From Actinomycetota bacterium (GTDB lineage: Bacteria > Actinomycetota > Acidimicrobiia > Acidimicrobiales > Acidimicrobilacustridaceae), in NCBI GenBank assembly GCA_009705225.1, contig WLCQ01000004.1, forward strand, positions 1 to 43,550: a stretch of DNA of 43,550 nucleotides, read 5' to 3'. Positions within the stretch are counted from its first letter, which is position 1, and every line of letters begins with the position of its first letter. Positions 25,036 through 33,261 of the stretch are shown piece by piece. The position numbers were made by a program, and so were the translations under genes. The notes under the pieces are model-generated. The model saw only the letters and a list, made by a program, of their open reading frames with translations, had not been told where the DNA came from and did not search any database.

Positions 25036-25845
25036 TCAGGTGATGCGACGGTACCGCCATACGGCGAGCGGCACGAACACGATGAGCATCCCAGTGCACC
25101 AGATAAGAGCTGGAATAACCCAGCGCGCCGTGGGACCGCCCTGGGTAAGGGCCCTCACCGAGTTGATGACAAGGCTCACCGGCTGATGCTCGGCGAACGC
25201 TCGAAGCCAACCGGGCATCGTGGATGACGGAACGAACGCGGTCGAAGCAAACGTGAGCGGGAACAGGATCGGGAAAGCCATCAACTGGGCGACTTCGCTG
25301 TTCGGCGCCGCCAAACCGATGTACGCGAATCCCCACGAGATCACATAGGCGAAGAACAGCATCACGAGTACCGAGCCGAGAAACGCAAACGCATTCGTGT
25401 GAATCCGGAACCCGACAGCGAATCCGACAAGGGAGATGATCACGATCACCACGACATTGCGAAGAAGGTCCGATGTGGTCCGGCCGGCGAGTACTGCCGA
25501 GCGCGCCATCGGAAGCGAGCGAAAACGCTCGATGAGACCCTTCTGCAGATCCTCCGCGAGTCCGATGCTGGTGTTGATGGAGCCGAACATCACTGTCTGC
25601 ACGAAGATGCCGGCCATCAGGTAGTCGACATAGTTCATGCCTGGTGTCGCGATCGCCCCGCCGAACACGTAACGGAACAGCAGCACGAACATGATCGGCT
25701 GCACGCTCGAAAAGAACAACGACTCAGGGATGCGTAGGTTTGCGATGAGGTTGCGCTCGGTGACCACCATTGCATCACCAATTGTTCGCCGCAGACGCGA
25801 ACGCTTCATCTGAACAGCCGCTTCAGGAAGCACTGACGGTGTCAT
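25036..25845 (-). CDS. ABC-2 type transporter permease (DrrB-like)
   Basis: A 269-residue permease with about six membrane segments. The N-terminal connector (LRRTIGDAMVVTERNLIANL) precedes SLFFSSVQPIMFVLLFRYVF, the DrrB/ABC-2 signature, and MAFPILFPLTFASTAFVPSS forms the conserved late segment. It overlaps the ATPase gene upstream as ATGA, with GAGGAGGA as ribosome binding site. With the ATPase it forms an exporter of hydrophobic compounds; relatives move daunorubicin, glycolipids or polyketides. No substrate can be read here. Confidence 0.92.
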   Translation of the reverse strand: MTPSVLPEAAVQMKRSRLRRTIGDAMVVTERNLIANLRIPESLFFSSVQPIMFVLLFRYVFGGAIATPGMNYVDYLMAGIFVQTVMFGSINTSIGLAEDLQKGLIERFRSLPMARSAVLAGRTTSDLLRNVVVIVIISLVGFAVGFRIHTNAFAFLGSVLVMLFFAYVISWGFAYIGLAAPNSEVAQLMAFPILFPLTFASTAFVPSSTMPGWLRAFAEHQPVSLVINSVRALTQGGPTARWVIPALIWCTGMLIVFVPLAVWRYRRIT

Positions 25846-26804
25846 GACTCATCCTCCTCGGTGACCTCGGCGCGGCGACCTGTGAGACTCAGGAAGACGT
25901 CGTCGAGACTCGGTTCGCGCAGCGCCATGCGGCTGGGGTTCAGGCCAGCGCTGTCCAGCTCGCGCAGAGCGAGCATCACCTGCGAAGGGCCAGAATCCAC
26001 ACTCAGCTCGAGCAACGAGCCATCGACGACAACCCCGCCGTTCCATGAACCACGGAAAAGTGAGGCAGCTCGTTCGGCAGTGTCGGGATCGACGAATCCG
26101 AGATCGAGGACCGTTTCGCCGAGATCGGACTTGAGCTCTGCCGATGTTCCTTCCGCTATCACAGCACCACGATCGAGAACCACGATCCGGTCGGCAAGCC
26201 TGTCGGCCTCCTCGAGATATTGCGTGGTGAGCAGCACCGTTGTACCGGCGGCCACCAACTCCTCGACAACGGCCCACACCGCGTTGCGGCTCTTGGGGTC
26301 GAGTCCGGTGGTTGGTTCGTCGAGGAACAGCACCGGAGGGCGATGCACAAGCGCGGCGGCGATGTCGAGACGCCGGCGCATACCGCCTGAATACGTCTTC
26401 GACGGCCGGTTCGCCGCAGCAGTGAGATCGAAGTGCTCGAGCAGTTCATCGGCGATACGTGACGCGTCCCGTCGGGACAACTGCAACAGCTGCCCGACCA
26501 TCCGCAGATTCTCACGTCCAGTCAGATTCTCATCGACCGCGGCGTACTGACCAGCGAGGCCGATGCTCGACCGGACACTGTTGGGCTGCTTCACAACATC
26601 GAAACCGTTGACCGTGGCCCGTCCACTATCGGGCACGAGCGTGGTGGTGAGCACTCTCACTGTTGTGGTCTTGCCCGAACCGTTGGGTCCGAGAAGTCCC
26701 AGCACCGTGCCCTGCTCGACTCGCAGGTTGACACCATCAAGGGCGCGCACCTCGGAGCCGAACGTTTTCACGAGGCCTTCGGCCTCAATTGCGTAGTTCA
26801 TCAA
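25842..26804 (-). CDS. ABC exporter ATP-binding protein (DrrA-like)
   Basis: A 320-residue ATPase with one nucleotide-binding domain and a DrrA-type C-terminal extension. Walker A is GPNGSGKTTT, the signature is YSGGMRRRLDIAAAL, and Walker B is VLFLDEPTTGLDP followed by the H-loop substitute TTQYLEEAD, where Q replaces the usual H; Q is common in the Drr subfamily. The C-terminal 80 residues (AERAASLFRGSW onward) end with MALREPSLDDVFLSLTGR, typical of DrrA. Two ATGs are adjacent (26804 and 26801); GAGGA spacing favours the second. Second gene of the NTF2/Drr/CaiB/VOC operon. Confidence 0.93.
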   Translation of the reverse strand: MMNYAIEAEGLVKTFGSEVRALDGVNLRVEQGTVLGLLGPNGSGKTTTVRVLTTTLVPDSGRATVNGFDVVKQPNSVRSSIGLAGQYAAVDENLTGRENLRMVGQLLQLSRRDASRIADELLEHFDLTAAANRPSKTYSGGMRRRLDIAAALVHRPPVLFLDEPTTGLDPKSRNAVWAVVEELVAAGTTVLLTTQYLEEADRLADRIVVLDRGAVIAEGTSAELKSDLGETVLDLGFVDPDTAERAASLFRGSWNGGVVVDGSLLELSVDSGPSQVMLALRELDSAGLNPSRMALREPSLDDVFLSLTGRRAEVTEEDES

Positions 26805-26826
26805 TCCTCGTTCGGGGAAAACAACG

Positions 26827-27255
26827 TCATCCGAACGTTATCTCCCGGCGGGAAAGAAGCCATCCGGCGTCGGTGCGTACCGCCGTATCGCGGTAATGCC
26901 CGACCAGTTTCAATTCGGCCTGGGTGTCGGTGTTGACGAAGTACATCCAGTAGGAATCTGCGATGGCTTCATCCGGACTCGAAAATTCCATCGCTGTGCC
27001 CGCGATCATGTGCCGGGAGTTGCTTCCTGGCCCGACTCCACCTTCCGCCCGGCGCTGCGCACTGCCGTTCCTGATGTCCTCCCGACCGTGCCTCGGGGAG
27101 CCGGGCATGAGCCACTCGGCATCCTCGGTGAAGAGTTCGGCGTACTGATCAACTGTGCCCAGCCCGTCGGCGTACTGGGCAAGCCGAATGATGAGCGAGC
27201 GGACGGCCAGCTCGTCGGCAGCAGACTGTCCGGGATCGGAATGACGATTCGGCAC
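26827..27255 (-). CDS. NTF2-like (SnoaL/ring hydroxylating beta-type) small protein
   Basis: A 142-residue alpha+beta cone protein of the nuclear transport factor 2-like superfamily. DELAVRSLIIRLAQYADGLG, YAELFTEDAEWLMPG and HMIAGTAMEFSSPDEAIADS give the helix, core and strand pattern of the SnoaL-like/SDH-like subgroup that includes dehydratases and isomerases. The start is a GTG at 27255 with AAGGAG at 5 nt; an upstream ATG at 27348 would overlap the divergent LLM gene and lacks this site. First gene of the operon, 22 bp before DrrA. Function could be enzymatic (dehydratase, isomerase) or ligand binding. Confidence 0.85.
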   Translation of the reverse strand: MPNRHSDPGQSAADELAVRSLIIRLAQYADGLGTVDQYAELFTEDAEWLMPGSPRHGREDIRNGSAQRRAEGGVGPGSNSRHMIAGTAMEFSSPDEAIADSYWMYFVNTDTQAELKLVGHYRDTAVRTDAGWLLSRREITFG

Positions 27256-27323
27256 GTGGACTCCTTCGATCGGAAGACCCCATTCTCGCAGCAGAAGGCG
27301 ATGGCCCGTGGCATGAACCGTGG

Positions 27324-27329
27324 CAGGAT
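27324..27329 (+). promoter_or_regulatory. putative -10 element (CAGGAT) of the second LLM oxidoreductase gene
   Basis: CAGGAT ends 6 nt before the ATG at 27336 and lies in the same GTGGCAGGAT context as the alcohol dehydrogenase gene at 13562. Either a -10 element of a leaderless gene or, through its AGGA, a short ribosome binding site. Confidence 0.35.
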
Positions 27330-27335
27330 TCCCCC

Positions 27336-28328
27336 ATGGAGATCTCAATCGGTGTCGTTCCCGGTCCGGATGCTGTTCGACGAGCGCAACTCGCCGAGGA
27401 ACTCGGCTTCTCGCGGGTCTGGCTCTACGACTCGGCCGCCATCTATGAAGACATCTGGATGAACCTCACCGAGATCGTGGCGAACACCTCCATCGACGTC
27501 GGTACGGCTGTGCTGGTTCCCAACCTCCGTCACGTCATGACAACCGCATCTGCCATCGCCACACTTGAGCGGATGGCTCCGGGCCGCCTCACTGCGGCAT
27601 TCGGAACCGGCCTCACCGCACGCTGGGTGCTCGGAAAATCAGCGCTCTCCTGGGCGACCCTTCGCTCCTATGTCGAGCAATTACGTGGCCTTCTGCAGGG
27701 TGAGACCGTCACCGTTGCCGGGGCACGTGCCCAGATGATCCACCTGCCCCATCTTGCCGCTCAACGGCCGATCAACACACCACTGCTCATGTCTGCGCTC
27801 GGCCCGAAGGGGCTCGCCATCACCGCCGAGATGGTGGCGGCCGGAACCGTGGATGGACTCATCGACACCGAAGGTGCCGATGGGCCGTTCGGTCGGAGGG
27901 TCCAGATGGTTTCCGGAACGGTCCTCGACAGAGGAGAAGATGGTTCAAGCCCACGCGTACGCGATGCCGTCGGTCCATGGTTCGTGGTCGGGCACCACTA
28001 TGTCTGGCAGCAGTTCCCCGAGGTTCTATCGGCGATGCCCGCCGGTTCGGAGTGGCTCGCCGGCATTGAGGCTGACCGTCCAGAGGGCGAACGTCATCTG
28101 ATCGTGCATGAGGGTCATGTCACCGACGTCAGCGCTCGCGACCGTCAGATCATTGATGCAGCGACGGATGAGTCGATCCTCGGCGCAGGGTGGATCGGCG
28201 AGAAGGACGCGATCGCGGAGCGGGCTGGAGCCTCCGAGGCTCGAGGGGTGACCGAACTGCTCTACACGCCGGCTGGATCGGACGTGGAGCGCGAGATGCG
28301 GGCATTTGCCGCTGCAACAATCCGCTGA
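27336..28328 (+). CDS. LLM class flavin/F420-dependent oxidoreductase (MER-like)
   Basis: A 330-residue luciferase-like protein resembling F420-dependent methylenetetrahydromethanopterin reductase-type enzymes. MEISIGVVPGPDAVRRAQLA is followed by AEELGFSRVWLYDSAAIYED, NTSIDVGTAVLVPNLRHVMT and LERMAPGRLTAAFGTGLTAR, the standard series of strands, with SALGPKGLAITAEMVAAGTV near residue 150. The cofactor is probably F420, by family similarity only. It is divergent from the NTF2-like operon (80 bp) and is followed after 6 bp by the large flippase-like gene, with which it is probably cotranscribed. Confidence 0.88.
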   Translation: MEISIGVVPGPDAVRRAQLAEELGFSRVWLYDSAAIYEDIWMNLTEIVANTSIDVGTAVLVPNLRHVMTTASAIATLERMAPGRLTAAFGTGLTARWVLGKSALSWATLRSYVEQLRGLLQGETVTVAGARAQMIHLPHLAAQRPINTPLLMSALGPKGLAITAEMVAAGTVDGLIDTEGADGPFGRRVQMVSGTVLDRGEDGSSPRVRDAVGPWFVVGHHYVWQQFPEVLSAMPAGSEWLAGIEADRPEGERHLIVHEGHVTDVSARDRQIIDAATDESILGAGWIGEKDAIAERAGASEARGVTELLYTPAGSDVEREMRAFAAATIR

Positions 28329-28334
28329 CGATCG

Positions 28335-30731
28335 ATGACAATGACCGAGACACGGCGTGACCGAGTGCGTTCGTCCTGGCGGGCGATGTTCGGTGTCGTT
28401 CCTGACCGAGGACTCCACCGACGCCCGACCGAGATACTCCGGATCTTCGTTGGTCTTCTGTTACTGGGTCTCGGAGCACTACGTGCGAGCAGCATCAGTC
28501 CTGTGGAGGAATCGATCCACAACGTTGTCACCAGCCTTCCAGACGTCATCGTCACCGGGCTGCGCTGGATCAACACCACAGGCGCCTTGGTGGCGATCGC
28601 CGTAGTGGTCATTGCGGCGTTGATCTCACGACGCCCCCGGTTCATCGGGGTCATCGCCCTTTCGGCTGGAGCGACACTGCTGCTCGGTCGCATTCTCGAG
28701 ACCATGGTGAGTCGTCCCCATGACTCATCCGGACCGATTGCTGGCTATCCGGCGTTTCCAAGCCTGCGGCTCGCTGTCGTCGCCGCGGTCTTTTTCGCGG
28801 CTAGCCCGGAGCTCACACGCCCGGCCCGTCGGCTGATGTCGATCCTGTTGAGCATCATCGCGGTGAGCCTCGCCTCTGTCACGGGCGGGTACCCAACAGG
28901 AATCCTTGGCGCCCTCGGATTGGCATGGATGGTCGCGGCGGTCGTGCATCTCGTGCTCGGGTCTCCAGATGGAGCTCCAGGGCCTGAGACGGTCGTTGCA
29001 GATCTCGCTTCAATGTCGATCGCTGCGGAGAATCTCGTGCTCGCCCCCCAGCAGCATTGGGGCGAAACCGCCTTCATAGGTCGCGATAGCCACGGCCCAT
29101 TGCGCGTCGCCGTGATCGGCCGTGACGCAACAAATGCCCAATTCCTCACGAAACTGCTCCGGTTCGTCTGGATGAAGGATTCCGGCCCCGGCCTAGCCGC
29201 AACACGCGAGCAGCAGATCGAACACCGCGCGTATCTCCTGATGCTTGCGGAGCGCGCGTCAGTGCCCGCACCTCGGGTGGTCGACAGTGGTCCGGTGGGT
29301 GGCAACGGCGACGTGGTCTTGGTGTTACGCGATACCGACGGGCCCACTCTTGATTCATTCGACGAAAGCGACACCGCAAAGATCACCGACTCAGTTCTCG
29401 ATCGCGCCTGGCACTCACTCAACGAGCTTCACAGCATCGGGATCGCCCACGGGGCGATCTGCCCGTCAGCACTCCGCCTCAACGATCTCGGCGCTGTCTC
29501 CTTCGTTGATCTGGCCGATGCCGACGGGCGACCATCCGTCGACGCCCTCATCCTCGATCAGGTCGCGCTCCTCATCACCCTTGCCGCCCTCACCTCACCG
29601 GAACGCTCGCTCGCCGCAGCGCAGCGCTCCCTTGACCACGACGGTCTGCGCTCGATGCAGCCGCTCCTCGAGGCAACAGCTCTTCCGCGCGCCACCCGTC
29701 GTGAAATTGGTGATGCCAAGAAGATCACTGCTGTGATCTCGCCGCTGGTTGCCGAGGTCACAGGCTTCAGTCCTGAGAAGCTCACTGAACTCCGGCGTGT
29801 GACACCAGCAAACATCCTGCTGGCTGCGGCGACGGTCCTTGGTTTCTACCTGCTCCTCGGACAGCTCACGAAGATCGACTTCGCGACAACGTTCGACGGC
29901 GCCCGGTGGTCGTGGGTGGCGGTGGTCGTGATCGTGGCACAGCTGCCGCTGTTCGGAACCGCCATGGCGCTGCTCGGTGCCGTCAGCACATCGCTCCCGC
30001 TCAGACCCGTGTTCATCCTCCAGTTCGCGAACAAGTTCACCGGCCTCGTGGGTGGCGGAGTTGCCACGATGGCCATGACCGTTCGGTTCTTCCAGAAACA
30101 GGGCCTTTCACCAGCCGTTGCGGTGACCTCGAGCTTGATGACCTCGTTCTCATCAGGGATCGTGCAAGTTGTCTTGGTGGCTTTCGGCCTTCTGCTCGGC
30201 GACACCACTCTGCATCTCAGTCACTCGGGCGGAGGAGCGAGCAGCCTCGCTGAGAAGCTGGCAGTCGGCCTGGCGGTCGTGACGGTGATCGGGATAGTTC
30301 TCGCGCTCATCCCGCATTTCCGCCGGCGGCTGATGACCCTCATCAGTCCACATCTCCGTGCTGCGCGGACCAACTTCATCACGGTCGTCGCGGAGCCCCG
30401 CAAGGCCGTGCAACTCTTTGCCGGAAACTTCATCTCTCAGTTCTGTTATGCGCTTGTGCTCTGGGCGGCACTCCATGCCTACGGGTATTCCTTGGGTATC
30501 CCGCAGTTGATCGTCATCAACTCGATCGCCTCGATCATCGGCGGCATTGCGCCGGTTCCCGGAGGCATGGGGGTCATCGAAGCGGGACTCATCGCGGGAT
30601 TCACTGCTGCTGGCGTGCCCGACCAGACTGCGATCGCGGCAACATTTACCGCCCGCATGTTCACCGCCTACTTACCGCCAGCGTGGGGCTGGGTGGCGAT
30701 GCAATGGATGCGCCGTCACGACTACATCTGA
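28335..30731 (+). CDS. three-part membrane protein: PAP2-like, kinase-like and flippase-like (LPG synthase TM) domains
   Basis: A 798-residue polytopic protein. Residues about 20-215 form a six-helix PAP2-like unit, but its motifs are degenerate: AFPSLR where phosphatases have PSGH, and ASVTGGYPTGILGA where they have SRxxxGxH. Residues about 225-485 look like a cytoplasmic kinase-like domain with AHGAICPSALRL at the catalytic loop (no catalytic Asp or Asn) and FVDLAD at the DFG position. Residues about 490-790 are the YbhN/MprF-type flippase-like domain (lysylphosphatidylglycerol synthase TM region), ending in GGIAPVPGGMGVIEAGLI and the FTAYLPPAWGW segment. A lipid or undecaprenyl-linked translocation role is likely. 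No frameshift; ATGs at 28335 and 28341 are both possible. Confidence 0.82.
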   Translation: MTMTETRRDRVRSSWRAMFGVVPDRGLHRRPTEILRIFVGLLLLGLGALRASSISPVEESIHNVVTSLPDVIVTGLRWINTTGALVAIAVVVIAALISRRPRFIGVIALSAGATLLLGRILETMVSRPHDSSGPIAGYPAFPSLRLAVVAAVFFAASPELTRPARRLMSILLSIIAVSLASVTGGYPTGILGALGLAWMVAAVVHLVLGSPDGAPGPETVVADLASMSIAAENLVLAPQQHWGETAFIGRDSHGPLRVAVIGRDATNAQFLTKLLRFVWMKDSGPGLAATREQQIEHRAYLLMLAERASVPAPRVVDSGPVGGNGDVVLVLRDTDGPTLDSFDESDTAKITDSVLDRAWHSLNELHSIGIAHGAICPSALRLNDLGAVSFVDLADADGRPSVDALILDQVALLITLAALTSPERSLAAAQRSLDHDGLRSMQPLLEATALPRATRREIGDAKKITAVISPLVAEVTGFSPEKLTELRRVTPANILLAAATVLGFYLLLGQLTKIDFATTFDGARWSWVAVVVIVAQLPLFGTAMALLGAVSTSLPLRPVFILQFANKFTGLVGGGVATMAMTVRFFQKQGLSPAVAVTSSLMTSFSSGIVQVVLVAFGLLLGDTTLHLSHSGGGASSLAEKLAVGLAVVTVIGIVLALIPHFRRRLMTLISPHLRAARTNFITVVAEPRKAVQLFAGNFISQFCYALVLWAALHAYGYSLGIPQLIVINSIASIIGGIAPVPGGMGVIEAGLIAGFTAAGVPDQTAIAATFTARMFTAYLPPAWGWVAMQWMRRHDYI

Positions 30732-30742
30732 TCTACTGCCGC

Positions 30743-31570
30743 TCAGATTCGATCCTCGGACCGGAGCAGATCCTCGATGGCCTGGAGTCGATCAATGACC
30801 CGAAGGTGACGGGTGTGCTCGTCCTCGGACGTATCGCCAGCAGGAGATGCTTCAGGGATTGATGGTGCAATCTCGACCTCTTCACCAGTGCCCTCGGCAC
30901 GGTCGGCGATCTCGCGACGGGCTGCAGCCTGATCCATGAAACTCGACGCGATCTGGGCCGTGATGACCGCAACCGTGGTGAGCCCGACGCCCATGATCAG
31001 GACCGCCACGATGCGACCCCCAAGCGTGACGGGCGTGTAATCGCCGTAGCCAACAGTTGAGACGGTGCATGCCGTCCACCACAGAGCTACCGGAACGGAC
31101 GTGATGCTCGCTCCGTCAGCTCCGTGCTCGAAGACGACCACGAGGAGAGCGAAATTGAGCACGACCAGAACGGCGACAGCAAGAAACTCGAGCAGGTTCC
31201 CCTTGCGGAACATCGTGCGCAGGAGTCGGATGCTGAACACGAGGCGCAGCGGTGGAAGCAGCACCACGAGAGCGCTGAGGGGATGGGCCATCACATACCG
31301 CAAGGGCCGCTTGGAGAGCACCGCCCTGACTCCGATATCGATCGCGTAGACCACGGAAAGCCCGAGACGGGCAGTGATCCACCACACCCGGTAGCTCGAG
31401 AAGGTGAGCATCGTGGAGATGGGAGTGCAGCTCAACCAGATGGTGAAGAGGGCGAGAATGTCGAGTGGCGCTCGCGTGCGGCCAGTCCAGCGATCGACCC
31501 GTGGATTCCAGTCCGACTCTCCGCTCGATCCGTCGGCCCTGACCTTCTTGGGTACGGCTTCGGCTGTCAT
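30743..31570 (-). CDS. potassium channel, six-helix, TVGYGD selectivity filter
   Basis: A 275-residue ion channel. Four hydrophobic segments between residues 36 and 148 are followed by the pore helix WWTACTVSTVGYGDYTP with selectivity filter T172-D177 and a last inner helix (GGRIVAVLIMGVGLTTVAVI). An S4-like helix with spaced arginines (R109, R115, R118, R122) precedes the fourth segment, so some voltage sensing is possible. The C-terminus (about residues 215-275) is acidic and ends in a helix, IDRLQAIEDLLRSE, that may form a tetramerising coiled coil. There is no RCK domain. The ATG follows GAGGAA at 5 nt. It lies 47 bp downstream of an acyl-CoA ligase gene and converges on the flippase-like gene (11 bp). 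Confidence 0.92.
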   Translation of the reverse strand: MTAEAVPKKVRADGSSGESDWNPRVDRWTGRTRAPLDILALFTIWLSCTPISTMLTFSSYRVWWITARLGLSVVYAIDIGVRAVLSKRPLRYVMAHPLSALVVLLPPLRLVFSIRLLRTMFRKGNLLEFLAVAVLVVLNFALLVVVFEHGADGASITSVPVALWWTACTVSTVGYGDYTPVTLGGRIVAVLIMGVGLTTVAVITAQIASSFMDQAAARREIADRAEGTGEEVEIAPSIPEASPAGDTSEDEHTRHLRVIDRLQAIEDLLRSEDRI

Positions 31571-31617
31571 TGAATTCCTCGCCCCTCAGTCATCTGCGCC
31601 GTTACCGATGTGCTGCT

Positions 31618-33231
31618 TCACAATGCTCGGACGCGCTCAGCGGCCTCGGAGCGCCAGCGACGCTGATCGATCTTGCCATTCGGACCGCGTCCAAGAGTGG
31701 AAACGACAAAGATGTGGCGAGGCACCTTGTAGGCGGCAAGGCTCGCCCGCAGCGAAGTGAGAAGTTCGTCCTCAGAGGCGACCGCGCCAGCGGCCGGCTC
31801 GATGACGGCAACGACCATCTCGCCGAAACGCTCATGGGGAACTCCTACGACAACCGCATCGAACACCATGGCGTCGAGTTTGAGGGCCTCCTCAACCTCT
31901 TCGGGAAAGACCTTCTCGCCGCCGGTGTTGATACAGCTCGACCCACGACCAAGGAGGTGGATCGTGCCGTCAATGTCGACAGTTGCATTGTCGCCAGGGG
32001 TGATCCACCGCCGCCCACCGATCTGACGGAACGTGCGAGCGGTCTTCTCCGGATCGCCGTGGTAGCCGATCGGTCCGCGACCACCAATAGCAACGAGTCC
32101 GATCTCCCCGCTTCCGGGTTCAACGGATGTGCCGTCATCGCGAATGACCTGGGCGTCGGGTCCGAGCTTGAATCCAGCCGTAGTGGCTGTGCGTTTGGCC
32201 GACGAGATCGATCGAGCCAATCCCACTGCCTCTGAGGAGCCGAGCGTGTCAACGCAAAGCACCTCGGGCATGTGAACGATGAGACCCTGCTTGATCGGCG
32301 CCGACCACATCACGCCGGAGGACAGGATCACACGAACCGTTGAGACATCCCATCGCTTTGGTGCCGAATCGAGTGCCTCGAGCATGGGACGGGCGAATGC
32401 GTCGCCGACGATCGAGAGGTCGGTGACCCGATGATGGGCGACGGTGTCGAGGAGTTCGACCACGTCGAACTTCGTGCCCGGACAAAGCACTACCGCTCCC
32501 CCAGCGCCCAACATCCCGAACGCCGAGAATGCCGCCGTCCCGTGCATCAAGGGAGCCGCCGGGAGCACACGACCACGGGGATCCCCGCTGGCGGGAAGCA
32601 CTGACGCCACATCGTCGATCCCCCCCTCCTCCGGATAACGCACCTGCGAGGTTCGGTTGAGCACGGCGAAAAGATCGTCCTGACGCCACATCACGCCCTT
32701 GGGATTCCCCGTGGTGCCGCCGGTGTAGAGCATGAAGAGATCATCGCCAGACCGTTGGACACGACCAAGAGGTGGCGCTGTGCTGAGTGCCGCCTCATAC
32801 GCGGAGGCCCAAGCGGGGCACGGACCGGATCCATCGTCGACCCAGAGCCAGCTGACGATCGTGGGGAGCTCACTTCGGATCGCCTCAATGCGCTCTACGA
32901 AGGCGCCGTGGAACACAACCGCGGCAACCCCGGCATCAGACCAGAGATACTTCAGCTCGTCGGCGACGTAGCGGTAGTTCGTGTTGACCGGAACCAACGA
33001 CGCCTTGAAGCAGGCGAAGAGGGTCTCCATGTATTCGATGCTGTTATGGAGATAGCAGGCCACCGCCGCCTGACGCTCGAGTCCGGCTCCGTGAAGAGTC
33101 GACGCAAGGCGAGAACTGCGGTCCTCGAACTCCCGCCAGGTGTGCACGGTCTCGCCTCGAACCATGGCGGGAAGGTCGGGCTGCAGATCGGCAATCGTCT
33201 CCCAGACATCTGCGAAGTTCCAGTCGGACAC
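31618..33231 (-). CDS. acyl-CoA synthetase (AMP-forming, FadD-like)
   Basis: A 537-residue ANL ligase of the actinobacterial fatty acid/steroid acid FadD type. The P-loop is FMLYTGGTTGNPKGVMW (166-182), a GSSEAVG stretch stands at the aromatic motif, and GRGSSCINTGGEKVFPEEVE gives the hinge and CoA-binding region. The C-terminal catalytic lysine is K520 in GRGPNGKIDQRRW. It converts a carboxylic acid to its CoA thioester with ATP; chain length or ring type is undetermined. The start is a GTG with a weak AAAGG upstream. Preceded by an amidohydrolase gene 30 bp away, probably the same transcript. Confidence 0.92.
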   Translation of the reverse strand: MSDWNFADVWETIADLQPDLPAMVRGETVHTWREFEDRSSRLASTLHGAGLERQAAVACYLHNSIEYMETLFACFKASLVPVNTNYRYVADELKYLWSDAGVAAVVFHGAFVERIEAIRSELPTIVSWLWVDDGSGPCPAWASAYEAALSTAPPLGRVQRSGDDLFMLYTGGTTGNPKGVMWRQDDLFAVLNRTSQVRYPEEGGIDDVASVLPASGDPRGRVLPAAPLMHGTAAFSAFGMLGAGGAVVLCPGTKFDVVELLDTVAHHRVTDLSIVGDAFARPMLEALDSAPKRWDVSTVRVILSSGVMWSAPIKQGLIVHMPEVLCVDTLGSSEAVGLARSISSAKRTATTAGFKLGPDAQVIRDDGTSVEPGSGEIGLVAIGGRGPIGYHGDPEKTARTFRQIGGRRWITPGDNATVDIDGTIHLLGRGSSCINTGGEKVFPEEVEEALKLDAMVFDAVVVGVPHERFGEMVVAVIEPAAGAVASEDELLTSLRASLAAYKVPRHIFVVSTLGRGPNGKIDQRRWRSEAAERVRAL

Positions 33232-33261
33232 AGAAGCAGCCTTTCAGAGCGGAATTGAGGA

